Assembly (NCBI GenBank): GCA_050010115.1
Contig: JBEKLQ010000005.1
Coordinates: 15,615 to 79,614 of the forward strand
Source: JAKACA01 sp050010115
GTDB lineage: Bacteria > Actinomycetota > Acidimicrobiia > Acidimicrobiales > Bog-793
Length of the DNA stretch: 64,000 nt
Direction: 5' to 3'
Shown: piece after piece, positions 53,235 through 61,822 of the stretch
Layout of the letters: each line of letters begins with the position of its first letter
Position numbering within the stretch: position 1 is the stretch's first letter
Notes under the pieces: generated by a model
The model's input: the letters and a program-made list of their open reading frames with translations, nothing else
The model's database searches: none
Told to the model about the DNA's origin: nothing
Translations under genes and position numbers: made by a program

Positions 53235-54960
53235 TGACATGCTTATTAGAACCCACGCCCAAAAGAACGTGGGCAAGTCCGGCGGTGGACAACCGGTCAT
53301 CCTCGGCGGCTTTAGCCTCGGCGGCTTCACGTAGGTACGCCTGCGCCACATCTCGTGCCTCCAGCAGTTCGTCGAACGGAGGCCGAAAGACGGCCTCGTC
53401 GACCTGATCCTGGTGAACGTACAGCTTCTCGAAGATCGCCAGATTCATCTGCCTCCGCTGCTCCGGTGACAGCTTCCGGTAGAGCTTCTGTGGATCATCC
53501 AGCAGCCTCAGGGCTTTCTCCATCAGCGCAACTCCGATCTGAAGTCGATCGCTACTGTCCGCGAGTTTCGCTGCCGCCTGAGCCCTCTTGAACTGGACGT
53601 CCGCCATCCGCCGCTTCACCTTGTCCACAGCCAGCTTCCCATCTGCTGCCAGCTCGATCAGATTCTCCTCCTGGATGTTCAGCTGGTCGATCTCGGCCTT
53701 CAACTGCTTGTTGAGCAGTCTGGTGACCTTCTTTTCCTCGTTCATCGCGTCAGTCATCGCCTTCCGGAGACGATCGGCCAGGTCTGCCGGAAAGCGGATG
53801 GTGGCGTAGAAGTTTTCAACAGCGGCCTCGACGGCATCGCCGTCGGAGTACCGAGAGTCGCACAGGTGCTGCTGCTTGCGGACGCAGAAGAAGTAGAGGT
53901 AGCGGCCTCCACGTCCGTTCGCCCATTGAAGGATCATGCGGGATTCGTCGCCACGGTCGTGGCAGTGCCCGCACCACAGCGCGCCTTTGAGGTAGTGATG
54001 GTGCCGACGCCGACGCTCGCCCCGACCGCCTCTCCCGTCAAGAACCGCCTGCACACGGTCGAACAACTCCTGGCTGATGAGAGGCTCGTGACGCCCTTTG
54101 ATCAACTCGCCCTTGTAGGTCACGTAGCCGAGGTAGTAGGGGTCACGAAGCAAGACCGCCAGCTTCGTGGTGGAGACCGGCCCTGCAGGGTGACGCCCAG
54201 ATGGCCGCGTCCTCAGTCCTCGCAGCGATAGCTCTTCCGCCAAGGTCTCCAAGTTGAAGTCGCCGGTGGCGTACAGCTCGAACGCGGACACCATGAATGG
54301 CGCACGTTCGGGGTCGACCTCCACGATCCCGATGTTGCGACCCTCAGACATGTCGCGGGCGTTGAGGTAGCCGAGGCGTGCCCGTCCGATCGTGCCGCCG
54401 TTCTTAGCCTTGGCGCCCATCTTGTAGGCGATGTCGGCGCCGTCGGCCTTGACTCGGTACTCGTCGACGGCATGCAGGATCATCTCCACCATCTGACTCT
54501 CCGGAGTGTCGCCGAGGTCCATGGCAGTCGAGACGATCCGGACACCGAGCTTGGTGAGCTGCTGCTTGGTGATGGCAGCGTCGATGGTGCTTCGGAACAG
54601 TCGATTGAAGTGGTAGACGACGAGGTAGTCGACGCTGTTTCGGTTTGCCTTGAGCCAGGCCAACATCTCCTGGAACACGGGCCTGTTCTCGATAGACGTG
54701 GCGCTCCGGCCCGGCTCGACGAACTCGTGCGCGATCTCGGCTCCGAGGGCGGCGCACTTGATCTGGCAAGCGTCACGCTGTGCGGGAAGCGAGATGCCCT
54801 CCGGGTTGTAGTCCGTGTGAACCTGTGATGGTGAGCTGACGCGCAGGTAGATCACTGCTCGATGAAGTCCTACCTCGGTTGCGTTCTCCCGAGGCGGTGC
54901 TTCCCGGGCATAACCGCGCTTCACCACCGTTGGTTCTGCGGTGGCTGTCGCGTTCGTCAT
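53191..54960 (-). CDS. large serine recombinase (integrase)
   Basis: 589 residues. Resolvase domain with the nucleophile in YLRVSSPSQV (Ser42) and the Arg cluster in YHFNRLFRS; a recombinase domain with RARLGYLNARD and LRDPYYLGYVTYKGELIKG; a zinc ribbon (CGHCHDRGDES ... FFCVRKQQHLC); then a long coiled coil (about 410-480) that governs integration direction in this class. The last residues are encoded within tRNA-Val. Starts 10 nt after the immA stop with AAGGAGG, so it is the last gene of the immR-immA-int operon. Confidence 0.93.
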   Translation of the reverse strand: MTNATATAEPTVVKRGYAREAPPRENATEVGLHRAVIYLRVSSPSQVHTDYNPEGISLPAQRDACQIKCAALGAEIAHEFVEPGRSATSIENRPVFQEMLAWLKANRNSVDYLVVYHFNRLFRSTIDAAITKQQLTKLGVRIVSTAMDLGDTPESQMVEMILHAVDEYRVKADGADIAYKMGAKAKNGGTIGRARLGYLNARDMSEGRNIGIVEVDPERAPFMVSAFELYATGDFNLETLAEELSLRGLRTRPSGRHPAGPVSTTKLAVLLRDPYYLGYVTYKGELIKGRHEPLISQELFDRVQAVLDGRGGRGERRRRHHHYLKGALWCGHCHDRGDESRMILQWANGRGGRYLYFFCVRKQQHLCDSRYSDGDAVEAAVENFYATIRFPADLADRLRKAMTDAMNEEKKVTRLLNKQLKAEIDQLNIQEENLIELAADGKLAVDKVKRRMADVQFKRAQAAAKLADSSDRLQIGVALMEKALRLLDDPQKLYRKLSPEQRRQMNLAIFEKLYVHQDQVDEAVFRPPFDELLEARDVAQAYLREAAEAKAAEDDRLSTAGLAHVLLGVGSNKHVMVGAEGLEPPTCSL

Positions 54961-54970
54961 GTCGTCCTCC

Positions 54971-55621
54971 TTAAGTGTTGAGTGGGGCGGCGAACACCGG
55001 GCTCGCAGCGCGTTGGTAGAGATTCGTGCGTGCCGATCGGATCGCCCGGATCGGCCAATCGGATGTCGGTCGCCCGCAGCGAGGCAGCGGATCAGTCATG
55101 CCGATCTGGTTGAGTCGGACCTGCATAGCCGCCTGAGAAACGTCGAAGCGTCGGGCAAGAGTCGGGAGGTGCTGGAGTCCGTTGGCGTACGTCGACTTCA
55201 GCCAGGGGCGGGGCATCAACAGGCAGCCAGCGAAGTAGTCGCAGATTTGCTCCACGAGTACTTGACGGTCGGCGGTCGGGAACGAGCCGTAGATGAGGTC
55301 GGCGAATCGGTGATCGAGAATGTGCTTCAACTCATGGGCTGAGCTGAAGCGTTGGCGAACCCGAGGCTCGGCCCCGTTCAGAACCACCAACCAGCGGCCG
55401 GACGACCAGTGAGTGGCGCCGGACACTGGGAAAGGACTCATCCGCTCGATCTGCACGCGTGGCAGTTCAGCGATAACTCGCTCGGGGACCGGCGCTTCGG
55501 TCACGCCGACGATCTTCAAGAAGCGGTTGGCTTGTAGCTCGGCGATGCGCAGATGCTCGCTGTAGCTGAGTGGCCGCAGCGGTACGAGATCACGGACACT
55601 GGCGATGACTCCGCGGTTCAT
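54971..55621 (-). CDS. ImmA/IrrE family metallopeptidase
   Basis: 216 residues with the zinc motif SAHELKHILDH (HELKH at 96-100) and the third-ligand region EQICDYFAGCLLMPRPWL. A C-terminal helix-turn-helix-like stretch (LARRFDVSQAAMQVRLNQIG) follows. ImmA proteases cut a partner repressor and so switch on mobile elements after damage or quorum signals. Its start overlaps the immR stop (ATGA). Confidence 0.9.
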   Translation of the reverse strand: MNRGVIASVRDLVPLRPLSYSEHLRIAELQANRFLKIVGVTEAPVPERVIAELPRVQIERMSPFPVSGATHWSSGRWLVVLNGAEPRVRQRFSSAHELKHILDHRFADLIYGSFPTADRQVLVEQICDYFAGCLLMPRPWLKSTYANGLQHLPTLARRFDVSQAAMQVRLNQIGMTDPLPRCGRPTSDWPIRAIRSARTNLYQRAASPVFAAPLNT

Positions 55622-56034
55622 ACCGCCTCCTTCGAGGAGTCGGATACCTCGGCCTTCGGCTTGGGTGGGAAGACCGGCTGGTCCTTCGGCACTCCGTAAT
55701 AGTTGCGCAGCAGTTCGAAGTAGCGCTCCAGGTCGGCAATGGCTTCGGGTGGCAGGTCGTACTTGGCACGCAGGTACGGCTGGAAGCTCGGCAGGCGCTC
55801 CGGAATGTCGTAGCCAGCCAGGCCGTAGAGGTCCTCGACCGCCACGCCGAGCACGCCGGCGATCGTGCTCAGATGCTGCGGAGCGGGGTTGCTGTAGTGA
55901 CCGTTCTCAAGCTTGTTCCAGTATGAGGGATCGAGGTCCGACGCCTCAGCGGCATCGCTCAACGACAGTCCCATGGACGATCGTCGCGACCTGATGTAGT
56001 CGCCCAATGTTTGATTTCCATCCCCTTTGGCCAT
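55618..56034 (-). CDS. XRE-family repressor, ImmR-like
   Basis: 138 residues. HTH from about 10 to 65: LGDYIRSRRSSMGLSLSDAA, SDLDPSYWNKLENGHYSNPA. The C-terminal part (about 80-130) is helical with a Pro/Lys tail and may be the ImmA target. Strong AAGGAGGTGA ribosome site. Its own promoter carries a perfect 14-bp palindrome, the likely operator. Confidence 0.88.
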   Translation of the reverse strand: MAKGDGNQTLGDYIRSRRSSMGLSLSDAAEASDLDPSYWNKLENGHYSNPAPQHLSTIAGVLGVAVEDLYGLAGYDIPERLPSFQPYLRAKYDLPPEAIADLERYFELLRNYYGVPKDQPVFPPKPKAEVSDSSKEAV

Positions 56035-56059
56035 TTCTCACCTCCTTTTCCTTACCTTC

Positions 56060-56088
56060 ATTTTCTCAAAATCCTTGACGATCGTCAA
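56060..56088 (-). promoter_or_regulatory. immR promoter with 14-bp palindromic operator
   Basis: On the minus strand TTGACG (56088-56083) and GAAAAT (56065-56060) are 17 nt apart. The -35 box is the left half of the perfect palindrome TTGACGATCGTCAA (56075-56088). A related TTGACAA half-site is at 56098-56104. Binding of a repressor here would block the promoter (autoregulation). Confidence 0.65.
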
Positions 56089-56158
56089 TCCGTATTATTG
56101 ACAACACCCCGCCTGATCAGGTCTTTTAGTTATGATCCTTGTTGATACATGGTGTATA

Positions 56159-56216
56159 GGCAGGGACAATCCGAATCGTGATGTGAGACATCACAGACTC
56201 AAGGATTGCCCCTGCC
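56159..56216. other. nested hairpin structure
   Basis: Outer arms 56159-56172 and 56203-56216 pair over 14 bp with one mismatch; inside, GTGATGT (56178-56184) pairs perfectly with ACATCAC (56188-56194) across a GAG loop. It lies 19 nt after the RHH stop and before immR. It lacks a U-tract. It may be a terminator of the ArdA operon, or a transfer or replication origin. Confidence 0.6.
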
Positions 56217-56234
56217 GAGTTGGGAGTTGATTGC

Positions 56235-56582
56235 TCAGCTGCTCGCTGGCTCACCTCCCTTTGAGCGGCTGGACCGGCTTGGGGGTTTGAAGCCCATCGG
56301 CTCAGCCACGCCCCTCGACTTGTCGGTCGTGGGCTCTTTCGGCGCGTTCTCGCTCGACCCGAACAGGGTGGCGAGCGCTTCGCGCCGGGCAGCGGCATCC
56401 CGCTCGATCTCTTCGAGCATGGCTTCCGCCCGGTCCGTCAGCTGCGGCTGGTGACGCTTCGTTTCGATGAGCTCCTCGATCGCTTGCTTGATGAGCGCGG
56501 TCACGGGTTGTCCTTCGAGCTGGGCGATAGCCGTCAGCTGAGCATGACTGCCGTCCTCCAACTTGATTGCGAGGGTCTTCAC
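56235..56582 (-). CDS. ribbon-helix-helix-like protein
   Basis: 115 residues from a GTG at 56582 with AAGGAGGG upstream. KTLAIKLEDGSHAQLTAIAQ and GQPVTALIKQAIEELIE fit the beta-helix-helix of CopG/Arc-type DNA-binding proteins; the C-terminal half is charged and disordered. Could be an antitoxin-like or accessory transfer regulator. Start overlaps a 16-codon leader by GTGA. Confidence 0.7.
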   Translation of the reverse strand: MKTLAIKLEDGSHAQLTAIAQLEGQPVTALIKQAIEELIETKRHQPQLTDRAEAMLEEIERDAAARREALATLFGSSENAPKEPTTDKSRGVAEPMGFKPPSRSSRSKGGEPASS

Positions 56583-56629
56583 AGAATCCCTCCTTGGTGG
56601 ACAGCTTCGAGTACAGCAACATGACTCAT
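56579..56629 (-). CDS. 16-codon leader ORF before RHH gene
   Basis: ATG at 56629, 8 nt after a GAGGAGG site, encodes MSHVAVLEAVHQGGIL; its TGA overlaps the RHH GTG. The strong ribosome site suggests it is translated, with coupling as the likely purpose. Confidence 0.4.
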   Translation of the reverse strand: MSHVAVLEAVHQGGIL

Positions 56630-56721
56630 GGTCACGTCCTCCTCGGTGTGGTGCGGCCGGCGATCCCCGGTTGGAATCTCCTTCGGTTGAAGCCGCAGGC
56701 CACCGACGAGTGGCTTGAGGA

Positions 56722-57312
56722 TCACGGTGGGTGGAACAGGAACACACCGCCCTCTGTCTCCACCGACAGCAGCGAGCCCTCGAACTCCATATCCCGGGCC
56801 AGGGCCTCGGTGTCGACCCGTACGTAGTCACGGAGATAGCCGGGAACAGCGTCATCGAGGATGCGATCGATGCCGGCGTCCTCCAGGAACTCCTCGACGC
56901 AATCGACCGCCGACTCCCACTGCCCGCTGTAGCAGTCCTCGAACTGATCCAGGAGCTCGTCCTCACCCCCGAGGAAGTTGGCGAACGCGGCAAACGCTTC
57001 ACCATGCTCGCCGATACCTCGCCCCAGGCGGCTGATCCGCTCGACTGTCTCGTACTCCGACAGCCGTAGTGGCCCGAAGCCCTCGTAGTCGAAGACGGCC
57101 CACTCCTCGGCACCAGGCTCCTTCGAAGAGCGCAGCACTTCGTTGATCCCAGCCCAGATGTCGTCCGGCTCCTGATCAGCCTCGACCCAGGCACCGTGGA
57201 GATGGCCGGCGTTGTAGTCGCTGAGGCTGGCGATCCAGACCTTCGGACTGTCCTTCGGTTCCTGCTCACGGCTCGCTGGTTCCTGTTCTCGTTGTTGTTC
57301 TCCCTCGCTCAC
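56722..57312 (-). CDS. ardA: antirestriction protein ArdA
   Basis: 196-residue acidic DNA mimic that blocks type I restriction enzymes when the element enters a new host. VWIASLSDYNAGHLHGAWV is the N-terminal family hallmark, followed by AVFDYEGFGPLRLSEYETVE and a strongly acidic body. About 25 extra residues precede the core. Overlaps the methyltransferase stop by 4 nt. Confidence 0.92.
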   Translation of the reverse strand: MSEGEQQREQEPASREQEPKDSPKVWIASLSDYNAGHLHGAWVEADQEPDDIWAGINEVLRSSKEPGAEEWAVFDYEGFGPLRLSEYETVERISRLGRGIGEHGEAFAAFANFLGGEDELLDQFEDCYSGQWESAVDCVEEFLEDAGIDRILDDAVPGYLRDYVRVDTEALARDMEFEGSLLSVETEGGVFLFHPP

Positions 57313-58388
57313 TTGTCGTTCCTCCTTTGCTTGTTGTTCATCACCTCCTCCCGTCTGGCTCGCTCCGCATGAATGCGTTCCATCGCCATCTCCACGTAGT
57401 CCGGCTTCAACTCGATCCCTAACCAGTCCCGGCCGAGGCGCTCAGCGACGATGGCCGTTGTTCCCGATCCCATGAACGGGTCCAGCACCAGTCCCGGTCG
57501 CCAAGCACCCTTGCAGCGACAACTCGGCTGCAACCGATGCTCGGTCCGGTACCACGGAGAACCGCAGGAGACACAGACCCGCTCCGGGCAGGTGGCCTTG
57601 AGAGGACGCTCGATCAAGGCGGTCGGGAAGGTGGCGAAGTGCTGTCCGACAAACTTGGCGGTCGCCACTCGCCAGACGTCGCCAGGGTTCTTGCCGCGGG
57701 GGTGACCGCTGCGGCCTTCCGCTCTGGCCCTCAACAACCCGTCATTGCTTCCGGCGAGTGGTCCCGCCCATGGAGGGCGCTTGCCGCCGTCGTACTTGTT
57801 GCCGACCGGTGGCGTGGTTATCGGAGACCTCTTCGAACGATGCGGTTCGCGGATCGAGTCCAGGTCGAAGAACGGGCGAGGTGAGCGCACCAGCAGGAAG
57901 ATCGGCTCCCAAGTGGTGTTGAGACGGTCGGTCACGCTGGCCGGCATCGGGTTCGGCTTGAACCACACTACTTTGTTGCGCACGATCCAGCCTCGGGCCG
58001 ACAAAGCTGTCACCAACCGCTCGGGACCCAACAAGAAAGACTTCGGTGGCGCGCCGAAGCGAGGGTGTCGGCTGTAGCTGTCGCCTAGGTTCAGCCACAA
58101 GCTGCCGGTTCCCTTCATCACACGTGCCAGCTCGTCGCAGACGGCTACGAGGTGCTCGACCCAGTCCGAGACGGTCGACTCCATGCCCATCTGACCGTCG
58201 ATCTGATAGTCCCGTAGTCGGAAGTAGGCCGGGCTGGTCAGGACTACGTCGATGCTCGACGACGGCAGTTGACGAAGCACGGTCAACGCGTCCCCGGTGA
58301 TGATTTCGCCCCTAGGGATGTTGCCCCAGGCGGGAGTGCGGCGGCGGCAGTAGCCGTGGGAAAGCGTTGCTGATGTCAGTTGGTTCAT
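57309..58388 (-). CDS. orphan DNA methyltransferase (beta/N4 or N6 type)
   Basis: 359 residues. Catalytic motif IV VVLTSPAYF (51-55 TSPAY; usually SPPY) comes first and the SAM motif I VLDPFMGSGTTAIVAERLG near the C-terminus, the order of group beta enzymes. A cysteine cluster (CPERVCVSCGSPW ... CRCKG) inserted before motif I probably binds zinc. No restriction gene is adjacent. It may protect the element or mark its DNA. Coupled by ATGA overlaps on both sides. Confidence 0.88.
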   Translation of the reverse strand: MNQLTSATLSHGYCRRRTPAWGNIPRGEIITGDALTVLRQLPSSSIDVVLTSPAYFRLRDYQIDGQMGMESTVSDWVEHLVAVCDELARVMKGTGSLWLNLGDSYSRHPRFGAPPKSFLLGPERLVTALSARGWIVRNKVVWFKPNPMPASVTDRLNTTWEPIFLLVRSPRPFFDLDSIREPHRSKRSPITTPPVGNKYDGGKRPPWAGPLAGSNDGLLRARAEGRSGHPRGKNPGDVWRVATAKFVGQHFATFPTALIERPLKATCPERVCVSCGSPWYRTEHRLQPSCRCKGAWRPGLVLDPFMGSGTTAIVAERLGRDWLGIELKPDYVEMAMERIHAERARREEVMNNKQRRNDK

Positions 58389-59212
58389 GAGGTCACCTCC
58401 TTCGGGACGTTGTTGATGAGTTCTCCCGAGGCCATCGATCGGACGGCCGAGTCGGCTGTTGTTACCTGGAAGAGTCGAGAGTGCTCGGCGGGAAGTTGAG
58501 AGAGAGCGTCAAGAAGCTGAGCCTTGCGGTTGCCGTCGGGAACAACGAAGAGGACGGTCGGGAAGACACCTTCGGAGCTTTGCTCGCGGCCCGATTGCCA
58601 GTAGCGGCAGTAGGTCTTGGTCTTGGCGACGATGATGGTCATCGGTTCGGTGCCGCGGTCGAGTTCGATGAACCAGCTGTCGAGGTAGTCGGCGGTGGCG
58701 GTGGCGACAAAGGCGTCAGGCTTGAGCACGAGCGGTGCTCCCCCCGGTCCGTGGAAGAACCGCCAGCACCTTGGCTCAGCGTCGAAGCGTTCCAGTTCGA
58801 TAGTCCCGAGGCGCTCGAGCTCCCGTAGTTGGACGTACACCTCGCTGACCGCAAGGGCGTGACGAAGGTGATGGCTGTCCGGAGTCCAAGGCTCCCACTG
58901 ACGCCGCTGAGCGGGATTGAGGAGGCGCTTACCGGCCACGTCCAAGGCGTAGGTCCAGCCCTCTGATCCGGCACGACGACCACCGATGCTCCGGCCGAGA
59001 CGAGCGATCACGCGTCGTTCCACGAGGTTGGTGAAGTCGTGCCTAGCCATGCGTCGCCCGGTGTCCGAGTCGTCGTAGTGCAGTCGTCGGAGCTGTTGGC
59101 CAGAGGCCACGTTAAGTCGTCCGACGTCGTTCAGGAGTGACCACTCGATAGGACGGAGCTGTGCTCTGAGGGCTGTTAGCCGAGCAGTGGTGACGTATGT
59201 CCGCTTGCTCAC
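58385..59212 (-). CDS. replication-relaxation family protein
   Basis: About 275 residues from a GTG at 59212 (GGGGAAG upstream); the frame is open to an ATG at 59311, but that would make the promoter hairpin coding. Winged-helix N-terminus (LTALRAQLRPIEWSLLNDVG, SGQQLRRLHYDD), then DALDVAGKRL-like and FVATATADYLDSWFIELDRG segments typical of the Replic_Relax family found on actinobacterial plasmids and ICEs near coupling proteins. Possibly a replication or transfer initiator accessory. Confidence 0.72.
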   Translation of the reverse strand: MSKRTYVTTARLTALRAQLRPIEWSLLNDVGRLNVASGQQLRRLHYDDSDTGRRMARHDFTNLVERRVIARLGRSIGGRRAGSEGWTYALDVAGKRLLNPAQRRQWEPWTPDSHHLRHALAVSEVYVQLRELERLGTIELERFDAEPRCWRFFHGPGGAPLVLKPDAFVATATADYLDSWFIELDRGTEPMTIIVAKTKTYCRYWQSGREQSSEGVFPTVLFVVPDGNRKAQLLDALSQLPAEHSRLFQVTTADSAVRSMASGELINNVPKEVTS

Positions 59213-59237
59213 GAGAGCTTCCCCGTTAACCAGATTT

Positions 59238-59263
59238 TGTATAGGAGATTCGTTCGCGAATCT
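59238..59263 (-). promoter_or_regulatory. internal promoter with inverted repeat upstream of replication-relaxation gene
   Basis: AGATTCG-TTCG-CGAATCT (59246-59263 in plus-strand reading) is a perfect 7-bp inverted repeat immediately upstream of TATACA (59243-59238, minus strand), a good -10 box about 25 nt before the GTG. The repeat could be an operator for this promoter. The 124-bp gap 59213-59336 holds nothing else. Confidence 0.5.
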
Positions 59264-59336
59264 GATCGCTCTGACAGCTCTGAGCAGGTAGAACGTAAGT
59301 GGCGACTCCACCCGACCGGAGAAGTGAAAGCGGCCA

Positions 59337-61508
59337 TCACGAGCCGCCTCCGTGGCGCTGACGGCGACCTGTTGGGGCGTCTACCCGAGCGTGTTGGCGG
59401 CTGCGAAGTTGCTTCTCGACCTCACCCCGAGCGACACCGTACTGCTCCCGGGAGGACGCCCGAACGTCGTCGGCTGACCCAGTCGCTTCGCCCATCGGGC
59501 GTGTCCTGGCGGTGGCTACCGGCTGAGTGGTACCTGCGGCGAAGAGTTGTGCAGCCACCTCGTAGGCGCCGAGCCCTTGGAGGTCGTCGGCCGTGAGAAC
59601 GCCGCCCAACTCCCGAGCGATCAGACGGGCATCACCGGCGGGCAGCTGGAACACGACCTTGGATCGGGCGTTGGCCAGCACGGCATGTTGGGCTTCTGCT
59701 GGGAGCTGCCCAAGATGTTGGTGAGCGAGCACCATGCCTAGCCCGAGTCCCCGCGCTTCGGCCAGCACCGAGGCCATCGGTGTCGGCAGGTGCAGGAAGT
59801 TCTGCCACTCGTCGAGGTAGGCCATCACCGGGCGTCGGTTGTCCGAATGCTGAGCAGCTCGGCCCTGCGTGGCGTTCCACAGCTCGGCCACCACCAAGGC
59901 TCCGAGCAAAGCGGCGGCTTCATCGCCGAGCAGACCGGAGGCCAGCGAGACGAGCAGCACCTTGCCGTCCTCCAGAACGTCGCGCAGGTTCAGCTTCGGC
60001 TGACTTTGGCCGATGATGTTCCGGACCCGCGGACGCATGATAAAGGCACGGACCTTGTTGAGCACAGGCCCGACAGCCATGGCGCGCTCGGGGTCGCTGA
60101 GTGCCTCATACCAACCCCAGAAACTCTCTAGACCCACCGGGTCGTCAAGGCCACCCACCAAGCGGCGCCGGTAGCCAGGGTCGGTGAGGATCAGCGGCAC
60201 CTCGCAGAGCGTCGTGCCTTTCGATGTGGCCAATGTGAGCAGAGCGGCGCGCAGGATGTCATCGAGCCGCGGTCCCCAGGAGTGGCGGTACAAGCTCTTG
60301 AATAGTCCAACCAGATTCTCGACGACAACCTCGGCATGGTCGACGTCGACGGATTCGAGGGGATTGAGGCCCACCGGTCGACTGGTGTCCGCTGGATCGA
60401 GAACGATCACGTCAGCGCGGCGCTTTGGCGGCATCCGCTCCAGGACCGACTGCACCAAGTCACCTTTCGGGTCGAGTAGAACAACGCCCCGACCAGCCTC
60501 CAGGTCCTGCACGGCCATGTTCACCAGTAGCGTGCTCTTACCAGTTCCGGTAGGTCCGAGTACCTGGACATGACGCAGACGAGCTTGGGTATCGAGCGCC
60601 AACGGCCGTGGATCACCCGGGAAGTTGCTGTCGCCGATCGCCGTGCCCGTCCTCGGGATCGCCGGCGAGGCCGCCACCAGGCGGCAACCACCGAGGGCCA
60701 GGCCAGGCACAGCCACTGCCTCGATCGGCCACCTGATTAGGCCTGAAAGTTCTTGACTGTTGAAGGTGGCGGGCCACGAGACGAGCGGCGCTCGGCGTTC
60801 GATCATCCGTTTCGCGACGGCGGCCTCCGAAGCCGTGCGCCTCCCGAGATGCACTCCGGGCGCTCGGCTCTCATGCCAAGCGGTCTCGACATCACGCAGC
60901 AACCTTCGAGCACGTCGCACGTCGTCACTGGCGACTCCGATGCGCGGCACCGTCAGGAGCAGGGGATGGGACTGCTTCTCCTTCAGGGCCGACACCGCTT
61001 CGGCGCTCTGCAGCAGATTTGGATCGAGGAGCTGGAACTGTCCCTGTTGTTGCGTACTGGCCGGGCGGAGCAGCTTGGCGTTCATACTGCTGGATTCCAT
61101 CCTCACCGACCGACGGTGGTCGCTGAGCTTGTATTCCGCGCCGATGGTCAGAACGGCGAACGGCAAGTCGACGGACTCGTAGCGCACCGACGGTAACGAG
61201 GCTTGGAGCGTGCCTTCCACGGCCGATGCCCAGCCGGCGGGTGCCAGCAAGAAGTGACTGATGCCGGAGGACGAGGCGTGAACCTCAAGACTGACGTAAG
61301 GGCTAGCCAACCAGCGCTTCCACCACGGTAGGAGTAGTCCGGAGAGTCCGCCCAGGAAGGCCTCCACGCCTTCTGGTTCGAGCCCTCGTGGGAACTTCAG
61401 CTGATAAGCCACCAGCGATCGCCGCTGACGGGTGGACTCGGCGGCGCGCATCAGAAGAAGGGACACGGCCAAGGCGACCAGCTCGACCCCGAGCAGCGCG
61501 GCGCTCAC
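59337..61508 (-). CDS. TraD/VirD4-like conjugative coupling ATPase
   Basis: 723 residues. One membrane segment at the N-terminus (about 5-20) and a hydrophobic patch near 52-62, a long accessory region, then an ATPase domain: Walker A GPTGTGKST (318-326), Walker B GVVLLDPKGD, and VMAYLDEWQNFLHLPTPMAS and LAHQHLGQLPAEAQHAVLAN (TraM-recognition/motif III region). Such ATPases bring DNA to a type IV secretion channel. GTG start overlapping the small upstream gene (GTGA). Confidence 0.88.
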   Translation of the reverse strand: MSAALLGVELVALAVSLLLMRAAESTRQRRSLVAYQLKFPRGLEPEGVEAFLGGLSGLLLPWWKRWLASPYVSLEVHASSSGISHFLLAPAGWASAVEGTLQASLPSVRYESVDLPFAVLTIGAEYKLSDHRRSVRMESSSMNAKLLRPASTQQQGQFQLLDPNLLQSAEAVSALKEKQSHPLLLTVPRIGVASDDVRRARRLLRDVETAWHESRAPGVHLGRRTASEAAVAKRMIERRAPLVSWPATFNSQELSGLIRWPIEAVAVPGLALGGCRLVAASPAIPRTGTAIGDSNFPGDPRPLALDTQARLRHVQVLGPTGTGKSTLLVNMAVQDLEAGRGVVLLDPKGDLVQSVLERMPPKRRADVIVLDPADTSRPVGLNPLESVDVDHAEVVVENLVGLFKSLYRHSWGPRLDDILRAALLTLATSKGTTLCEVPLILTDPGYRRRLVGGLDDPVGLESFWGWYEALSDPERAMAVGPVLNKVRAFIMRPRVRNIIGQSQPKLNLRDVLEDGKVLLVSLASGLLGDEAAALLGALVVAELWNATQGRAAQHSDNRRPVMAYLDEWQNFLHLPTPMASVLAEARGLGLGMVLAHQHLGQLPAEAQHAVLANARSKVVFQLPAGDARLIARELGGVLTADDLQGLGAYEVAAQLFAAGTTQPVATARTRPMGEATGSADDVRASSREQYGVARGEVEKQLRSRQHARVDAPTGRRQRHGGGS

Positions 61509-61702
61509 GCTGCTCCCTCGTTTTCGCGTGGCTCGGCGTCTCGGCCGGAGTCAGCAGTCCGTCTTGTGCTGCGCTTCGACTTGTGCGTTCTCTTGCTTTC
61601 GGGAAGTTGGGCCGCCAACTCAAGGAGGGCCAGAGCCAACCGTTCAATGTCGATTCCATCGGCTCGCGGGCGAGCAGTGACTCTGATGATCTGGTCTGGC
61701 AC
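61505..61702 (-). CDS. small basic protein, first gene of transfer operon
   Basis: 65 residues from a GTG at 61702, 7 nt after AAAGGAGGTG; an ATG at 61759 lacks a ribosome site. IIRVTARPRADGIDIERLAL is followed by a Lys/Arg-rich tail. No family recognised; it is coupled to the coupling-ATPase gene by GTGA. Confidence 0.6.
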   Translation of the reverse strand: MPDQIIRVTARPRADGIDIERLALALLELAAQLPESKRTHKSKRSTRRTADSGRDAEPRENEGAA

Positions 61703-61822
61703 CTGGCACCTCCTTTGTTCGTTGATTAGAAGATCAGTGGTCGTGTTGACCACGGTCATGGAGAGGGGACGGCAGCTCAGCGCCAGATCGGCAGTTGCTG
61801 TCGGCCACCGCCCCTCTCCTCC

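Noticed and set aside
56126..56398. 90-codon minus-strand frame between immR and RHH genes
   Set aside because: Out of phase with the RHH gene and crosses the nested hairpin; no ribosome site.
58385..58480. Relaxase gene in the transfer region
   Set aside because: No HUH histidine triad or MobF/MobP motif was found in any gene of the element within the window.
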